From: Candidatus Thalassarchaeaceae archaeon
GTDB lineage: Archaea; Thermoplasmatota; Poseidoniia; Poseidoniales; Thalassarchaeaceae
DNA: 64,000 nucleotides
NCBI GenBank assembly: GCA_023268715.1
Contig: JALRLV010000008.1
Coordinates: 1-64,000, forward strand
Direction of reading: 5' to 3'
Of this stretch, positions 18,858 to 29,028 are shown piece after piece (position 1 is the stretch's first letter; the number at the start of each line of letters is the position of its first letter). The notes beneath the pieces are model-generated. The model was not told the origin of the DNA and ran no database searches. It saw only the letters and a list, made by a program, of their open reading frames with translations. The position numbers and the translations under genes are program-made.

Positions 18858-20060
18858 TCAGGGGCCGACTATTTCAGCCCAACCTTTGAGGTTAAGGAAC
18901 GTAGACATGGCCTCGCTCACCTCGAATATATCCCCTTTGGAACCAGTAATTTCTGTGCCTTGCAAACTTGCAGTCACGTCATCTCTGATTAATTGAATCT
19001 TAGACCGTTCAGATCCTGAGAATGCCACTGCTTCTACAAGTGGATTGAAGGGATTAGAGCCGTCTGGGTCCAATCTCTCAAAGGGAACTTCTGTGACTCT
19101 TAAACCACATTTTCCATGAAGACTTCCTAAATGTCGTATGACCCGTTTGATATCAACGGTGACATTTTCATCGGTTTCACCGGCTGTACCAAGGACAACA
19201 GATTTGTCAAGTTTAACCAAATCCCAAAATATTGCGGTTTCCTTACCAAAGACTGCTAAATTGTGATCAGCCTTTAATCTGTCAATTCGTTCGTCCGACA
19301 ATACGGATTCTGCCAGTGTAATAATTCGATTTTTACTTGTTCCACGTCCTGAAACATTGGCATTATTTCTATTCAGTAATTGATGAAATTCATCTAAAAT
19401 CTGACGATACCCTGTGGATTTTTCGCCAATAATTTTCAATTTATCTAAAACACTCTGAGTGCCTATCTCAATTCTATTTCTCCAACCACTGTTAGGCCCA
19501 GTTAGTATTGCATTTACTTCCAACCCCTCTCCGCGAATATATGAAACAATTTCTCTTCTGGCGTTTGAGTCTAAACCCATTAAATTTGGATCTCTTACAT
19601 GAATGTGGAATCCTCGGTGGCCAGAAAATGTGAATTGAGCAAATTCCCTTTTCATATCGAATTCCGGTTCCAAGAAATCGTTCCATAAACTCCAGGCTTG
19701 TTCTTGAATTAATGCTATCATGCTTGGGAAATCCGCGTCAGACACACCTGGTAAATGATCGCCATCTAGATCAAAAATTAGGTCAGCCCCCAACCACCCT
19801 TTATCGAACATTTTTCTTTCCATCGGTTTACGATAGTAGGCAGTACTATGAAACGATGAATGAGGACCTCTCTGTTGCAAATATGATAATAACGAGTCTT
19901 CAGAAGTAAACCCACGATGACGGTCAACTGGTTTATCCCCCCACTGTATGAACATCCATTCCCTGTTTCTCAAGCGTGGTGGGGTCCAAAGGTCATCGAC
20001 GGATAAACTAGCATAATACCTGGAGAATCGAAGCGCAAAGCGACTCCATCCTCCGGACAT
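18858..20060 (-). CDS. priS: DNA primase small (catalytic) subunit
   Basis: ADLIFDLDGDHLPG catalytic Asp motif, FTFSGHRGFHIHV, RLRNREWMFIQW. Confidence 0.93.
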   Translation of the reverse strand: MSGGWSRFALRFSRYYASLSVDDLWTPPRLRNREWMFIQWGDKPVDRHRGFTSEDSLLSYLQQRGPHSSFHSTAYYRKPMERKMFDKGWLGADLIFDLDGDHLPGVSDADFPSMIALIQEQAWSLWNDFLEPEFDMKREFAQFTFSGHRGFHIHVRDPNLMGLDSNARREIVSYIRGEGLEVNAILTGPNSGWRNRIEIGTQSVLDKLKIIGEKSTGYRQILDEFHQLLNRNNANVSGRGTSKNRIITLAESVLSDERIDRLKADHNLAVFGKETAIFWDLVKLDKSVVLGTAGETDENVTVDIKRVIRHLGSLHGKCGLRVTEVPFERLDPDGSNPFNPLVEAVAFSGSERSKIQLIRDDVTASLQGTEITGSKGDIFEVSEAMSTFLNLKGWAEIVGP

Positions 20061-20108
20061 AATAATTCGAAATCGAAGGCGGCTGATGAACTCAACGCAA
20101 AGATGGTG

Positions 20109-20303
20109 TCAATCTAGGTTCAAATCCTGAACTTCTTTTCCATCTGTAGAGGGAGCTGCTCCCGTTTTTTCAATATAAGCCTCTATACACAAATATTCTC
20201 CATCCAATACGATGGCCTCTCCGAATGTGAGGGCTTTACCAGTTACGGCACAAACCGGTCCTAATTGACCTGAAGCTGTTGATAGTTTGGATGGGTCTGG
20301 CAT
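20109..20303 (-). CDS. Small hypothetical protein
   Basis: 64 aa: MPDPSKLSTASGQLGPVCAVTGKALTFGEAIVLDGEYLCIEAYIEKTG...; isolated between priS and mqnD. Confidence 0.55.
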   Translation of the reverse strand: MPDPSKLSTASGQLGPVCAVTGKALTFGEAIVLDGEYLCIEAYIEKTGAAPSTDGKEVQDLNLD

Positions 20304-20384
20304 AGTCTACTGGAACAGTAATTGCTTATTGATACTTACTTAGAATCTGATTGCGGAATACAAGTGATTTTCTACTAGAGAGAG

Positions 20385-21263
20385 ATGCCGGGGGTCATGG
20401 AATCGGAAGATATCCACATCCGAATAGGGCATTCCCCAGATCCAGATGACGCATTCATGTTTCATGCACTCACTACAGGAGCAATGGAAACTCCAGGGCG
20501 CCATTACGAGCATGTTCTGTTAGACATCCAAACTCTGAATGAAAAAGCGCTAAACTCCGAATACGAGATATCCGCAGTAAGTATACATTCATTCCCTAAA
20601 ATTATTGAAAATTATGCATTAATGAACTGCGGAGCATCAATGGGGGAAGGATATGGTCCAATGTTAATTGGTAACGAGCAGTTGACTTTACAAGAGGCGA
20701 AATCACGCACAATCGCCATACCTGGATTGGATACCTCAGCCTATCTGGCATTGAGATTAGCTTGGGGTGATGTAGAGGTCGAAGTAGTCCCCTTCGACGA
20801 AATTTTACCATCTGTCGCTGAAGGAAAATATGATGTTGGGTTAATTATTCACGAAGGGCAACTAACGTGGAAAGATGAAGGCGTATACTTAATCCAAGAC
20901 CTAGGAGTATGGTGGAACGACAAAACCGGCTTACCATTACCTCTGGGAGGAAATGTGGTTCGACGTGACTTAGGAGAAGATCTCTGTAAATCATTGGCAA
21001 GCGATGTTAAGAAATCCATAGAGCATTCACTTAAAGACCCAGAAACCGCTTTAGAATTTGCAAAACTATGGGGCAGGGGAATTGATGATGAGACAAACAA
21101 AGAGTTCGTACAGATGTACGTAAATTCACGTACGCTTGATTATGGTCCAGAAGGTAGAGCGGCGGTTCGATTATTTTTGAAAGAGGGACAAAAAATTGGT
21201 TTAGTTGATGGCGGATTAGATACAGACGCAATAGAATTTATTGGGGTGAATGAAGATGACTGA
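20385..21263 (+). CDS. mqnD: 1,4-dihydroxy-6-naphthoate synthase (futalosine pathway)
   Basis: IRIGHSPDPDDAFMFHALTTGAM, EYEISAVSIHSFPKI, GPMLIGNE; MqnD family. Confidence 0.9.
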   Translation: MPGVMESEDIHIRIGHSPDPDDAFMFHALTTGAMETPGRHYEHVLLDIQTLNEKALNSEYEISAVSIHSFPKIIENYALMNCGASMGEGYGPMLIGNEQLTLQEAKSRTIAIPGLDTSAYLALRLAWGDVEVEVVPFDEILPSVAEGKYDVGLIIHEGQLTWKDEGVYLIQDLGVWWNDKTGLPLPLGGNVVRRDLGEDLCKSLASDVKKSIEHSLKDPETALEFAKLWGRGIDDETNKEFVQMYVNSRTLDYGPEGRAAVRLFLKEGQKIGLVDGGLDTDAIEFIGVNEDD

Positions 21264-21735
21264 AGACATACCTGAGAGGTCCGAGTTTGATTCGGTGGAT
21301 CCAGCACCACCTAGCAGTGAACGTAGTATCGCAGATTTGCGCACAGTCCTATGTAATGAGGACGAAAAGATGTTCCAAAGGATGAGGGCATTGTTTGCAT
21401 TGCGCAATATTGGTGGCAAGGATTCGGTGGAAGCATTGGCAGCAGCCTATGAATCTAAATCCGCATTATTGAAACACGAAATAGCCTATGTAATGGGACA
21501 GATGCAAGACCCGCATGCTGTACCTCACTTAATTGAGAGATTGGAAGATGGGGATGAAGATGTTATGGTTCGACATGAAGCTGCTGAAGCATTAGGCGCT
21601 ATTGGTGATAGAACCGCATTAGACGTTCTTGAAAGATTCGTTCATGATGATGAAGTAGTGATTGCGGAATCATGTGAAGTTGCGTTAGACTTGCTGGAAT
21701 GGGTGGCAAGTAAACGCTTGGATTATTCAGATTAA
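21250..21735 (+). CDS. HEAT-repeat protein (deoxyhypusine hydroxylase/PBS-lyase-like repeats)
   Basis: RMRALFALRNIGGKDSVEALAAAYESKSALLKHEIAYVMGQMQDPHAVPHLIERLEDGDEDVMVRHEAAEALGAIGD. Confidence 0.9.
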   Translation: MKMTEDIPERSEFDSVDPAPPSSERSIADLRTVLCNEDEKMFQRMRALFALRNIGGKDSVEALAAAYESKSALLKHEIAYVMGQMQDPHAVPHLIERLEDGDEDVMVRHEAAEALGAIGDRTALDVLERFVHDDEVVIAESCEVALDLLEWVASKRLDYSD

Positions 21736-22542
21736 TTACGATAGTTTAGCCCAAACGGGTTGTTCATTCAACTTGCATACTTCTTTCAAGAATAGGAGTA
21801 AACCCTCTGTTGATTTATCATCTAGAGTATTTCTCACTTCATTGTCAAAATAATATTCCATCCTATTTTGGCCTATACCGGTTTGTTGGGACGAGCTTGC
21901 AATAACTTCGTTTTTCCAATTAGAATCGGTATTGAAGGTTTGATAATTGAGAGTCAAATCGTTGTGTATTTCCTTAATTTGTTCTAAAGGCGCATCCTTT
22001 CTGCAGGCGAAGACACCGAAGACCATTGGTAAGCCAGTCACTTTTGTCCATTCTCCACCCAAATCTAGCGAGACCAGTTCAGGGTATTGGGATGCGGCGA
22101 AAAGTGCCCGATCTCCAATTAAAAGAGCCCCATCACATAGATCAAGCATAGAATTCAGATCAGGTCCAGTTTCTACACATTTAGGGTCCAATCCACGATT
22201 ATTTAGCAACCACCGGAGTAGTACTTTAGAGGTAGAAGAATCTGATGGTAAAGCAATATCACGCATCTGGTCTAAGTCTCTTGAACCAAATAGAATTACT
22301 GAACCTACGGCACCCATCGCAACAATTCCAAGGTCAGGTAGTAACATTAGTTTGTCTGAATGTTTAGCAAAATCCGCTGTAGGTATTGGTGCAGTTAGAC
22401 AGTCCTTACGAAGAACATGACCAGTTAGCCATGCGGGTGGAGCGGATAGTACGGACCAACGTGGATCTAAACCGTAAAACAGTGGATCACAATTAGTGAA
22501 AGCAACCCGGCCCACAACGCTTGTCCACGACATGTTATCCAC
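21736..22542 (-). CDS. mqnA: Chorismate dehydratase (futalosine pathway)
   Basis: VGRVAFTNCDPLFYGLDPRW, CLTAPIPTADFA, IVAMGAVGSVILFGSRDLDQMRDIALPSDSSTS; MqnA/DUF178. Confidence 0.87.
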   Translation of the reverse strand: MDNMSWTSVVGRVAFTNCDPLFYGLDPRWSVLSAPPAWLTGHVLRKDCLTAPIPTADFAKHSDKLMLLPDLGIVAMGAVGSVILFGSRDLDQMRDIALPSDSSTSKVLLRWLLNNRGLDPKCVETGPDLNSMLDLCDGALLIGDRALFAASQYPELVSLDLGGEWTKVTGLPMVFGVFACRKDAPLEQIKEIHNDLTLNYQTFNTDSNWKNEVIASSSQQTGIGQNRMEYYFDNEVRNTLDDKSTEGLLLFLKEVCKLNEQPVWAKLS

Positions 22543-22544
22543 AA

Positions 22545-23789
22545 CTAATTTAGCAGAGGCAAACTGTTAGTCTCATGTTCTTGAGGTCTAGTAATTTCAA
22601 ATTTGGAATATATTGAATTTCTTCTAACTGACAATTGGTTAGTGTCCTCAATTAGCTTCACTAAATCATTCACGCGTGAATCCAAAGGAGTTGTACTTCC
22701 CGCCGAATGCATAATTTCTTCATGACCTACAGTCCCATCAATATCATCTGCCCCTGAAACCAATGCCATCTGTGCTACGTAATCACCAATATTCATCCGA
22801 TAGGCCTTGATATGAGGTATGTTATCTAACATCAAACGGGAAATAGCAATTGTTCGTAATACCTCATTCGAAGTCGCCAATTGCGCTTCGGGTAGTCTGG
22901 TATAATCCGGTAAAAACGGATAAGGGACAAAACACTGGAATCCATTTGTTTCATCTTGCAGTTCCCTGAGCAATTCAAGATGAGTGATCCTGTCTTCAAT
23001 CGATTCAATAGTCCCAAAAAGCATAGTACAATTTGTTGGAATTCCTAATTTATGAGCTTCCCTGTGTATCTCTAAGTATTCACTACTGGTTTCTTTCCCT
23101 CGGCAAATTCTATCTCGAATTTTGTCGACTAGAATTTCGGCTCCGCCACCTGGAATTGAATCTAAACCAGAGGATTGAAGTTTTTTGAGCGTTTCATGTA
23201 CAGATAAATTAGACCTCTTCGCTAGGTGTTTAATCTCAACTGCTGTAAGAGATTTAATGTGAATATGTGGGAATTTCTTTTTGGCACTACTGTATAACTT
23301 TTGATAATGGTCGATTGTCCAAGAAGGGTGTAATCCGCCCACTGAATGGACCTCATCTATTTTATCAGAATAAGGTTCAATTCTATGTAGGTATTCATCA
23401 ACACTCAACTCATAGGCTTCGGAATGTCGTGGACCTTTTCTGAATGCGCAAAATCTGCAGGCCAACACGCAAATGTTTGTTGTGTTTACGTGAAGATTTT
23501 GGTTGAAGAATATTTGATTGTCAAAACGAGATTGTTTCACCATATTAGCGAGGGCAAAAATGGCGTTTAGATCCGCTACCTGAAATATTTCAAGGGCTTG
23601 ATTTCTGTTAATCCTACCATTTAGAATTAATGATTCTAGAGCCTCTTTGAGTACTAAATTGGCGGATACAGAAGCGGGAATTGTCATCGATTTTAGATTA
23701 CTCCGCCAATCTGTGTGTCCGCCTAGAGGCGCTGTGGTCTCAAGCATGGGCCTGTTCACAAAACCCTCCAATAATTCCCCCATATTCAA
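22545..23789 (-). CDS. mqnE: Aminofutalosine synthase, radical SAM
   Basis: HVNTTNICVLACRFCAFRKGPRHSEAYELS (CX3CX2C), VHSVGGLHPSWTIDHYQ, GGGAEIL. Confidence 0.88.
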   Translation of the reverse strand: MNMGELLEGFVNRPMLETTAPLGGHTDWRSNLKSMTIPASVSANLVLKEALESLILNGRINRNQALEIFQVADLNAIFALANMVKQSRFDNQIFFNQNLHVNTTNICVLACRFCAFRKGPRHSEAYELSVDEYLHRIEPYSDKIDEVHSVGGLHPSWTIDHYQKLYSSAKKKFPHIHIKSLTAVEIKHLAKRSNLSVHETLKKLQSSGLDSIPGGGAEILVDKIRDRICRGKETSSEYLEIHREAHKLGIPTNCTMLFGTIESIEDRITHLELLRELQDETNGFQCFVPYPFLPDYTRLPEAQLATSNEVLRTIAISRLMLDNIPHIKAYRMNIGDYVAQMALVSGADDIDGTVGHEEIMHSAGSTTPLDSRVNDLVKLIEDTNQLSVRRNSIYSKFEITRPQEHETNSLPLLN

Positions 23790-23856
23790 TCCATCTGTAA
23801 TTTGATGAAAACTTCAGGCTGGAAATCATCAAAGGCCCTTTTGATTAGCATCAACT

Positions 23857-24678
23857 GTGAAAGGAACTGAAGTATCTGTTCAAAGTTTAGAGAATGTGGC
23901 AAAAAAATGCCGAAGGTCAATAGTTGGCATGATACACAAAGCAGGCGCAGGACACCCAGGTGGATCTTTGTCAGCAATAGACCTAATCGTGGGACTATAT
24001 GGTACTCAACTAAATGTAGATTCTAATAATCCAGATTCAAAAGAAAGAGACCGATTTATCATGAGTAAAGGTCATGCCTCACCAGCCGTATATGCTATTT
24101 TGAAAGAGCACAATTTCCTCCAACAATCAGACTTGGATGGCTTCAGAAGTTTAGGTTCGGTATGTCAGGGTCATGTCGACATGAAATGGACAAATGGTGT
24201 AGACTTCTCGGCAGGTAGTTTAGGCATGGGATTGTCCTTCGGAATAGGGACAGCATTTGCAGCAAAAATGGATAGTTTAGATTTCCAAACTTGGGTAATG
24301 TTGGGTGATGGTGAAACTCAAGAGGGGCAAATTTGGGAAGCATTCATGGCGGCGAGTTACCATAAATTAGACAATTTACACGTTATTATCGATAGAAACC
24401 GAATACAAAACGATGATTTCGTTAATGTCCAAATGGAGATAGGAGACGTTGCCAATAAGGTGGAGGCTTTCGGTTGGTCCGTTAAGGAAATCGACGGTCA
24501 TGACATGGAAGCTATTGTGGAGGCCCTGCAATGGTCAGTGGATACACCAGGTCCATCCGCCATAGTAGCCCACACAGTGAAGGGGAAAGGCGTATCCTTC
24601 ATGGAAGATAACCCGTCATTCCATGGCAAAGCGCCGAATGATGCTGAACTAAAGATGGCCTTGGAGGAGTTAGTATGA
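23857..24678 (+). CDS. Transketolase, N-terminal subunit
   Basis: AGAGHPGGSLSAIDLIVGLYG, SKGHASPAVYAIL, MLGDGETQEGQIWEAFMAASYHKLDNLHVIID. Confidence 0.95.
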   Translation: MKGTEVSVQSLENVAKKCRRSIVGMIHKAGAGHPGGSLSAIDLIVGLYGTQLNVDSNNPDSKERDRFIMSKGHASPAVYAILKEHNFLQQSDLDGFRSLGSVCQGHVDMKWTNGVDFSAGSLGMGLSFGIGTAFAAKMDSLDFQTWVMLGDGETQEGQIWEAFMAASYHKLDNLHVIIDRNRIQNDDFVNVQMEIGDVANKVEAFGWSVKEIDGHDMEAIVEALQWSVDTPGPSAIVAHTVKGKGVSFMEDNPSFHGKAPNDAELKMALEELV

Positions 24679-25613
24679 GCGCACCATCTACTGGCGGAGC
24701 CAGTCGTGACGGCTATGGAGCGGCACTACTCAACCTGGCAGATGACCCACGAGTAGTAGTGATTGAAGCAGACCTAGGTAAATCTACCAAATCTTGCCTC
24801 TTCCGCGAATTGTATCCCGAGCGAACAATTTCTTTGGGAATTGCAGAACAAAATATGGTCCTTGTAGCAGCAGGACTAGCATCTTGCGGAAAGGTTCCTT
24901 TTGCTAGTACATTTGCAATCTTTACAGAAAGAGCCTTTGAACAAGTCAGAAACGGGTTGGCTAGACCTGGTCTCGTCGCCCACATCTGTGGAAGTCATGG
25001 AGGGATTCACACAGGTACAGATGGTAGTAGCGCTCAGTCGATCGAGGATTTAGCTCTCTACAGAACGATTCCTGGAATGACAGTTATCCACCCGAGCGAT
25101 GATTTGTCTGCAACCAAATTGACCGAAGAATTACTCAACCACCCGAATCCATCCTACACAAGAACTGCAAGAAACAAGACTCCTCGAATTTATGATGAGA
25201 ACACTGTAAAATCCATACAAATTGGGAAGGGATCTGTTCTGAAGGAAGGAAATGATGTCGGGATAATAGCAATCGGTGTAATGGTCCATAAAGCACTCGA
25301 AGCCGCGGAAAAATTACACTTAGATGGGATTAATGCGACGGTTGTGGACATGCATACGATCAAACCATTAGACACAGCATTATTGGACCAATTAGCCAAT
25401 TCTGTTTCGGGCATAATTACTGTTGAAGACCACTCAGTCATTGGTGGATTAGGATCTGCAGTAAGCGAATACCTTAGTGAAAATAACCCTACAAAGATCC
25501 GAAAGATAGGTGTGGAAGATAGATTTGGTGAAAGCGGAGATAGTGAAGAACTACTGAGTCTAGTAGGACTAACTGTCGAATCTATTGAAACCGCGGCTAG
25601 AGCAATGTTGTAG
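24675..25613 (+). CDS. Transketolase, C-terminal subunit
   Basis: GIAEQNMVLVAAGLASCGKVPFASTFAIF, SIEDLALYRTIPGMTVIHPSD. Confidence 0.95.
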   Translation: MSAPSTGGASRDGYGAALLNLADDPRVVVIEADLGKSTKSCLFRELYPERTISLGIAEQNMVLVAAGLASCGKVPFASTFAIFTERAFEQVRNGLARPGLVAHICGSHGGIHTGTDGSSAQSIEDLALYRTIPGMTVIHPSDDLSATKLTEELLNHPNPSYTRTARNKTPRIYDENTVKSIQIGKGSVLKEGNDVGIIAIGVMVHKALEAAEKLHLDGINATVVDMHTIKPLDTALLDQLANSVSGIITVEDHSVIGGLGSAVSEYLSENNPTKIRKIGVEDRFGESGDSEELLSLVGLTVESIETAARAML

Positions 25614-25614
25614 A

Positions 25615-26190
25615 ATGGAAAATTTACCCCACAAAATTGGGTTGTATTCAAGAATAATAGGTAATCGTGGTGGCATTGTGTCTTCTCTGGATGATATCAA
25701 GAATCTTCTCGATGGGACACTCAATCCCGAGAATTTAGAAGATAATCCAGAGCTATATGAGATGGCAGAGTCAATTTATGGAAGAGAAGTTTTGGAACAG
25801 ATGGGAGTTGAGGCCCCAGAACGACCTTCTGAGTCAATAGTCCAGCCAAATGGAGATGCGAAGCATGAGGTCCAAATGCCAATTGTACCTATTGCTCCGC
25901 CCGAACGTATTCCAGAAAATCCCAAATCTAGAAGATGGGGTCTGTTTGTTTTCACGACCATTGCAATTATACTAATCATGACCAATTTAGTGGTGGGATT
26001 TGGTTCCTTTATTCCACTTTGTGATGAGCCGGATAGTGAGACAAACTGTGAAGATAAATTAATTCTAAGTGAAATTGCAAATTACCAATCTCCTAATTCC
26101 TGGACAGTCCCGATGGAACTAGAATTTATTGAGATTGGAATCCTTGTTATCCTTACCGCAATATTACTATTTTCACTACGTAAGAAGTAA
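25615..26190 (+). CDS. Hypothetical membrane protein (two TM helices)
   Basis: Met at 25615 just after tktC stop; hydrophobic segments LFVFTTIAIILIMTNLVVGFGSF and IEIGILVILTAILLFSL. Confidence 0.7.
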   Translation: MENLPHKIGLYSRIIGNRGGIVSSLDDIKNLLDGTLNPENLEDNPELYEMAESIYGREVLEQMGVEAPERPSESIVQPNGDAKHEVQMPIVPIAPPERIPENPKSRRWGLFVFTTIAIILIMTNLVVGFGSFIPLCDEPDSETNCEDKLILSEIANYQSPNSWTVPMELEFIEIGILVILTAILLFSLRKK

Positions 26191-26192
26191 GA

Positions 26193-27731
26193 CTAGTACA
26201 TCCTCGCTAAATGCTGTTTCCTTGTTGTCATCCTACCGGTGACTACGCATGGCATAGGCTCACTAAACGAATCAATGCAATCCCCTAAGAAAGTAAGTCC
26301 TGTTGCTTTTTCTAAGATTTCCGCATCGGAATCATTCCCATCAAAGGCTAATTGGTAGACTTTACCATCTTCAATGGGTTTGGTTAATTTCCATCCATCT
26401 GAGGTTTGTTCTATACCGGGGAAGTCTAGTACTAACTTTTCCATATGCACTGCTGCCCGATTCCTAAGTTCAGATTCGGTGGAATCTAGAGAATCCGATA
26501 TCACGTTTAGTAATTCATTCACGTCATGGCTCGCTTTTCCGCCCGTTCTCATGGATAACACAAATTGGCCTGATTTCAGATCTCTAGGGCCTAATTCTAA
26601 TCTAAGTGGAACGCCTTTTATTTCCCAATCGTAATGTTTTGCTCCAGGTCGTATATCCCTGTCATCAACCTTTACTCTGTATCCAGCGGATTTGAGAGTG
26701 TCCGCTATATTGTGGATAGAAGGTATCACATTATCATCTAGATGTTGAGCAACAGGCATTAGGACTATCTGAATAGGAGCAATCTTAGGGGGGAAAATTA
26801 GTCCTGCTTCGTCGCCATGCATCCCTACGACTGCACCCAACATTCTTTCTGACATTCCGAAAGTAGTCTGGTGACAAAACTGAGTTGCGCCCTCAGCATC
26901 TTCGTATTTGAGATCAAACGCCTTAGCCCATTGATCCTTGTAATGATGATAGGTGGCTACTTGTAATGTTCTCCCATTGGGCATTACAACGTCGACAGCA
27001 TTAGAGAACCAAGCCCCTGGGAAGGTATCCCATACTGGTCGCTTGGAAACAATTGCTGGGAAACATAGGTCGTGAAGCAAATTCTGCACGATTACAGCGT
27101 CCTCTTCTATTTGGGCGTCTGCACCTTCTTGATCCTTGTGAGCGGTATGTGCTTCAAAGAAATGAATTTCTCTTACTCGAATGAAAGACCTAGTTTGTTT
27201 AGTTTCATAACGGAAGGTGTTGACAATCTGAAATGTTTTCAGAGGTAAATCTCCATGAGATCTGACCCATAATGGGAACATAGTGTACATTGGAGTCTCG
27301 CTAGTCGGTCTGAGGAACATGGGTAAATCTAACTCATTTTCTCCAGCGTGTTTAACCCAATACACCTCTTTTTTGAATCCGGCTTCTTCTTCATCTAATC
27401 TCAATTCATCAGGATCCACGCCTTCTTCTCTCGCCTTTTTTAACAGAGAGACTAACCGGTTTTCTTTCTCTAACAGATCTTCCGGAACGAGTAGTGGGAA
27501 GTTATACTCTTCGTGGCCTGTACGATCCATCTCGGCACGCGTTAATCCATCAATTAGCATCATTGCCTTCCACCCATATGGCTTCCAGACATCCATACCT
27601 TTGATTGGATATCTCTTGTCAACAAGGTCTGCAATTTCCACGATTGCTGGGTACCAGAGGTTGAAATCCTCCTTAGAAGGTATTCCTCTCTTGGCCTTGT
27701 CGGGACTCGCCATGATTGCCGTCGCCAGCAA
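26193..27731 (-). CDS. proS: Prolyl-tRNA synthetase (archaeal/eukaryotic type)
   Basis: LRPTSETPMYTMFPLWVRSHGDLPLK, HQTTFGMSERMLGAVVGMHGDEAGLIFPPKIAPIQI; class II motifs. Confidence 0.95.
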   Translation of the reverse strand: MLATAIMASPDKAKRGIPSKEDFNLWYPAIVEIADLVDKRYPIKGMDVWKPYGWKAMMLIDGLTRAEMDRTGHEEYNFPLLVPEDLLEKENRLVSLLKKAREEGVDPDELRLDEEEAGFKKEVYWVKHAGENELDLPMFLRPTSETPMYTMFPLWVRSHGDLPLKTFQIVNTFRYETKQTRSFIRVREIHFFEAHTAHKDQEGADAQIEEDAVIVQNLLHDLCFPAIVSKRPVWDTFPGAWFSNAVDVVMPNGRTLQVATYHHYKDQWAKAFDLKYEDAEGATQFCHQTTFGMSERMLGAVVGMHGDEAGLIFPPKIAPIQIVLMPVAQHLDDNVIPSIHNIADTLKSAGYRVKVDDRDIRPGAKHYDWEIKGVPLRLELGPRDLKSGQFVLSMRTGGKASHDVNELLNVISDSLDSTESELRNRAAVHMEKLVLDFPGIEQTSDGWKLTKPIEDGKVYQLAFDGNDSDAEILEKATGLTFLGDCIDSFSEPMPCVVTGRMTTRKQHLARMY

Positions 27732-27768
27732 TAATCGCTTGAATGTGACGCTGGAGGAGGAGTCAATT

Positions 27769-29013
27769 TTACGAGATTATGCCTTGTATCGCCTGTACCA
27801 ATGAAAAATCGTCTTCTATTTCTTGGATTCTTCCATCATCGTGAACTATTCTAGCTCTCACTTTACTTGGGTCGTTCATTTCTTCCATCAAATTGGCAAC
27901 AACCGCGTTAACTCCATACCGTTCAATTTGTGCCTCTGCCCTAAGAATCAGAGTGTCTAATTCTACATCGGTTTCTAACTTGAATCCTATACGGATCGAA
28001 TCTCCAACTAGATCCCTTAATTCTTCGATGTGTTTCCTTCCTGGGTTAAGATTTAGTTGCCAATTATCTTGGCCGCTTGGCTTCTTACCCTGTTCTGGCT
28101 CTGTGAAATAATCCAAAACTGCTGCGGCATGGATCCATACGTCGGGTTTTGACTCCGTGGCTATTTCCTTGCATAATTTAAGCATACCATCTGGGGTCCC
28201 ATCCCTTAACACGTTCGGAAGGGAAAATGAGGGACTAGCAGATGTTTTTCCAGCGATACAAATAACATTATGACCCATACGATGAAGATACTCAGCAATA
28301 ATCCAGCCTGTTCTACCTGATGATGCATTTTGAATGGCTCTAACTGCATCAATTGGCGCCCTATTAGCCCCCATTGTAATAGCAACTAATTTTGAGGATT
28401 GGGATCTATTTGCGATATGACAAACCTCAGCGACAATGGATATTGGATCTGGTTGTTTCAGTTTGCCTTCTTCTATTTCGTTAATTATCACATGGCTACC
28501 TTCGTCGCGTAATGCATCGAGAAGTTCAGTAGTTACCGGATCATCGAATAAATCAGTGTGCATTGATGGGACAAAGCAAAGTGCCGATTTACGACCCCTG
28601 CTTGCGGATAGAGCCATCATCAAAGGTGAGTCCATTATTCCGTGTACGTGCTTTGATATTGTATTCCTTGTAGCAGGTGCAATTAGTGTTACATCAAAGT
28701 CATCTAACTGGGACATCTCACTAGCCCATCCTTGATGGACTATTGTATCGGAGCCCCAACTCACTGCAAGGGGGGTGATTATCTTCGTTGCTTCCTCACT
28801 CATAATCACCGTCAAATCGGCTTGATGCCTGCGTAACTCCCTAGCTAACCTCACAGATTCAACAGCAGCAATCCCCCCGGATATTGCCAATAAGACTCGT
28901 TTTCCGTGTAAAGCATCGCTATGGATTGCGACGCCGGTGTCCCTTGTCACAAGAACTACGAGTAGTATGTCATTCAAGAGTGCGTCGCCGACCGTTTGAG
29001 TCTTAGATGACAA
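27769..29013 (-). CDS. coaBC: Bifunctional phosphopantothenoylcysteine decarboxylase / phosphopantothenate-cysteine ligase
   Basis: VLLAISGGIAAVESVRLARELRR, LIAPATRNTISK, NASSGRTGWIIAEYL, HAAAVLDYF; real start probably internal. Confidence 0.9.
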   Translation of the reverse strand: MSSKTQTVGDALLNDILLVVLVTRDTGVAIHSDALHGKRVLLAISGGIAAVESVRLARELRRHQADLTVIMSEEATKIITPLAVSWGSDTIVHQGWASEMSQLDDFDVTLIAPATRNTISKHVHGIMDSPLMMALSASRGRKSALCFVPSMHTDLFDDPVTTELLDALRDEGSHVIINEIEEGKLKQPDPISIVAEVCHIANRSQSSKLVAITMGANRAPIDAVRAIQNASSGRTGWIIAEYLHRMGHNVICIAGKTSASPSFSLPNVLRDGTPDGMLKLCKEIATESKPDVWIHAAAVLDYFTEPEQGKKPSGQDNWQLNLNPGRKHIEELRDLVGDSIRIGFKLETDVELDTLILRAEAQIERYGVNAVVANLMEEMNDPSKVRARIVHDDGRIQEIEDDFSLVQAIQGIIS

Positions 29014-29028
29014 TACATTCCCAGAATC

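Noticed and set aside
20108-20135. GGTTCAAATCC, resembling a tRNA T-arm
   Set aside because: No matching acceptor or anticodon arms; it lies in the 3' end of the small ORF 20109-20303.
21947-22420. 157-aa + strand ORF opposite mqnA
   Set aside because: Shadow ORF.
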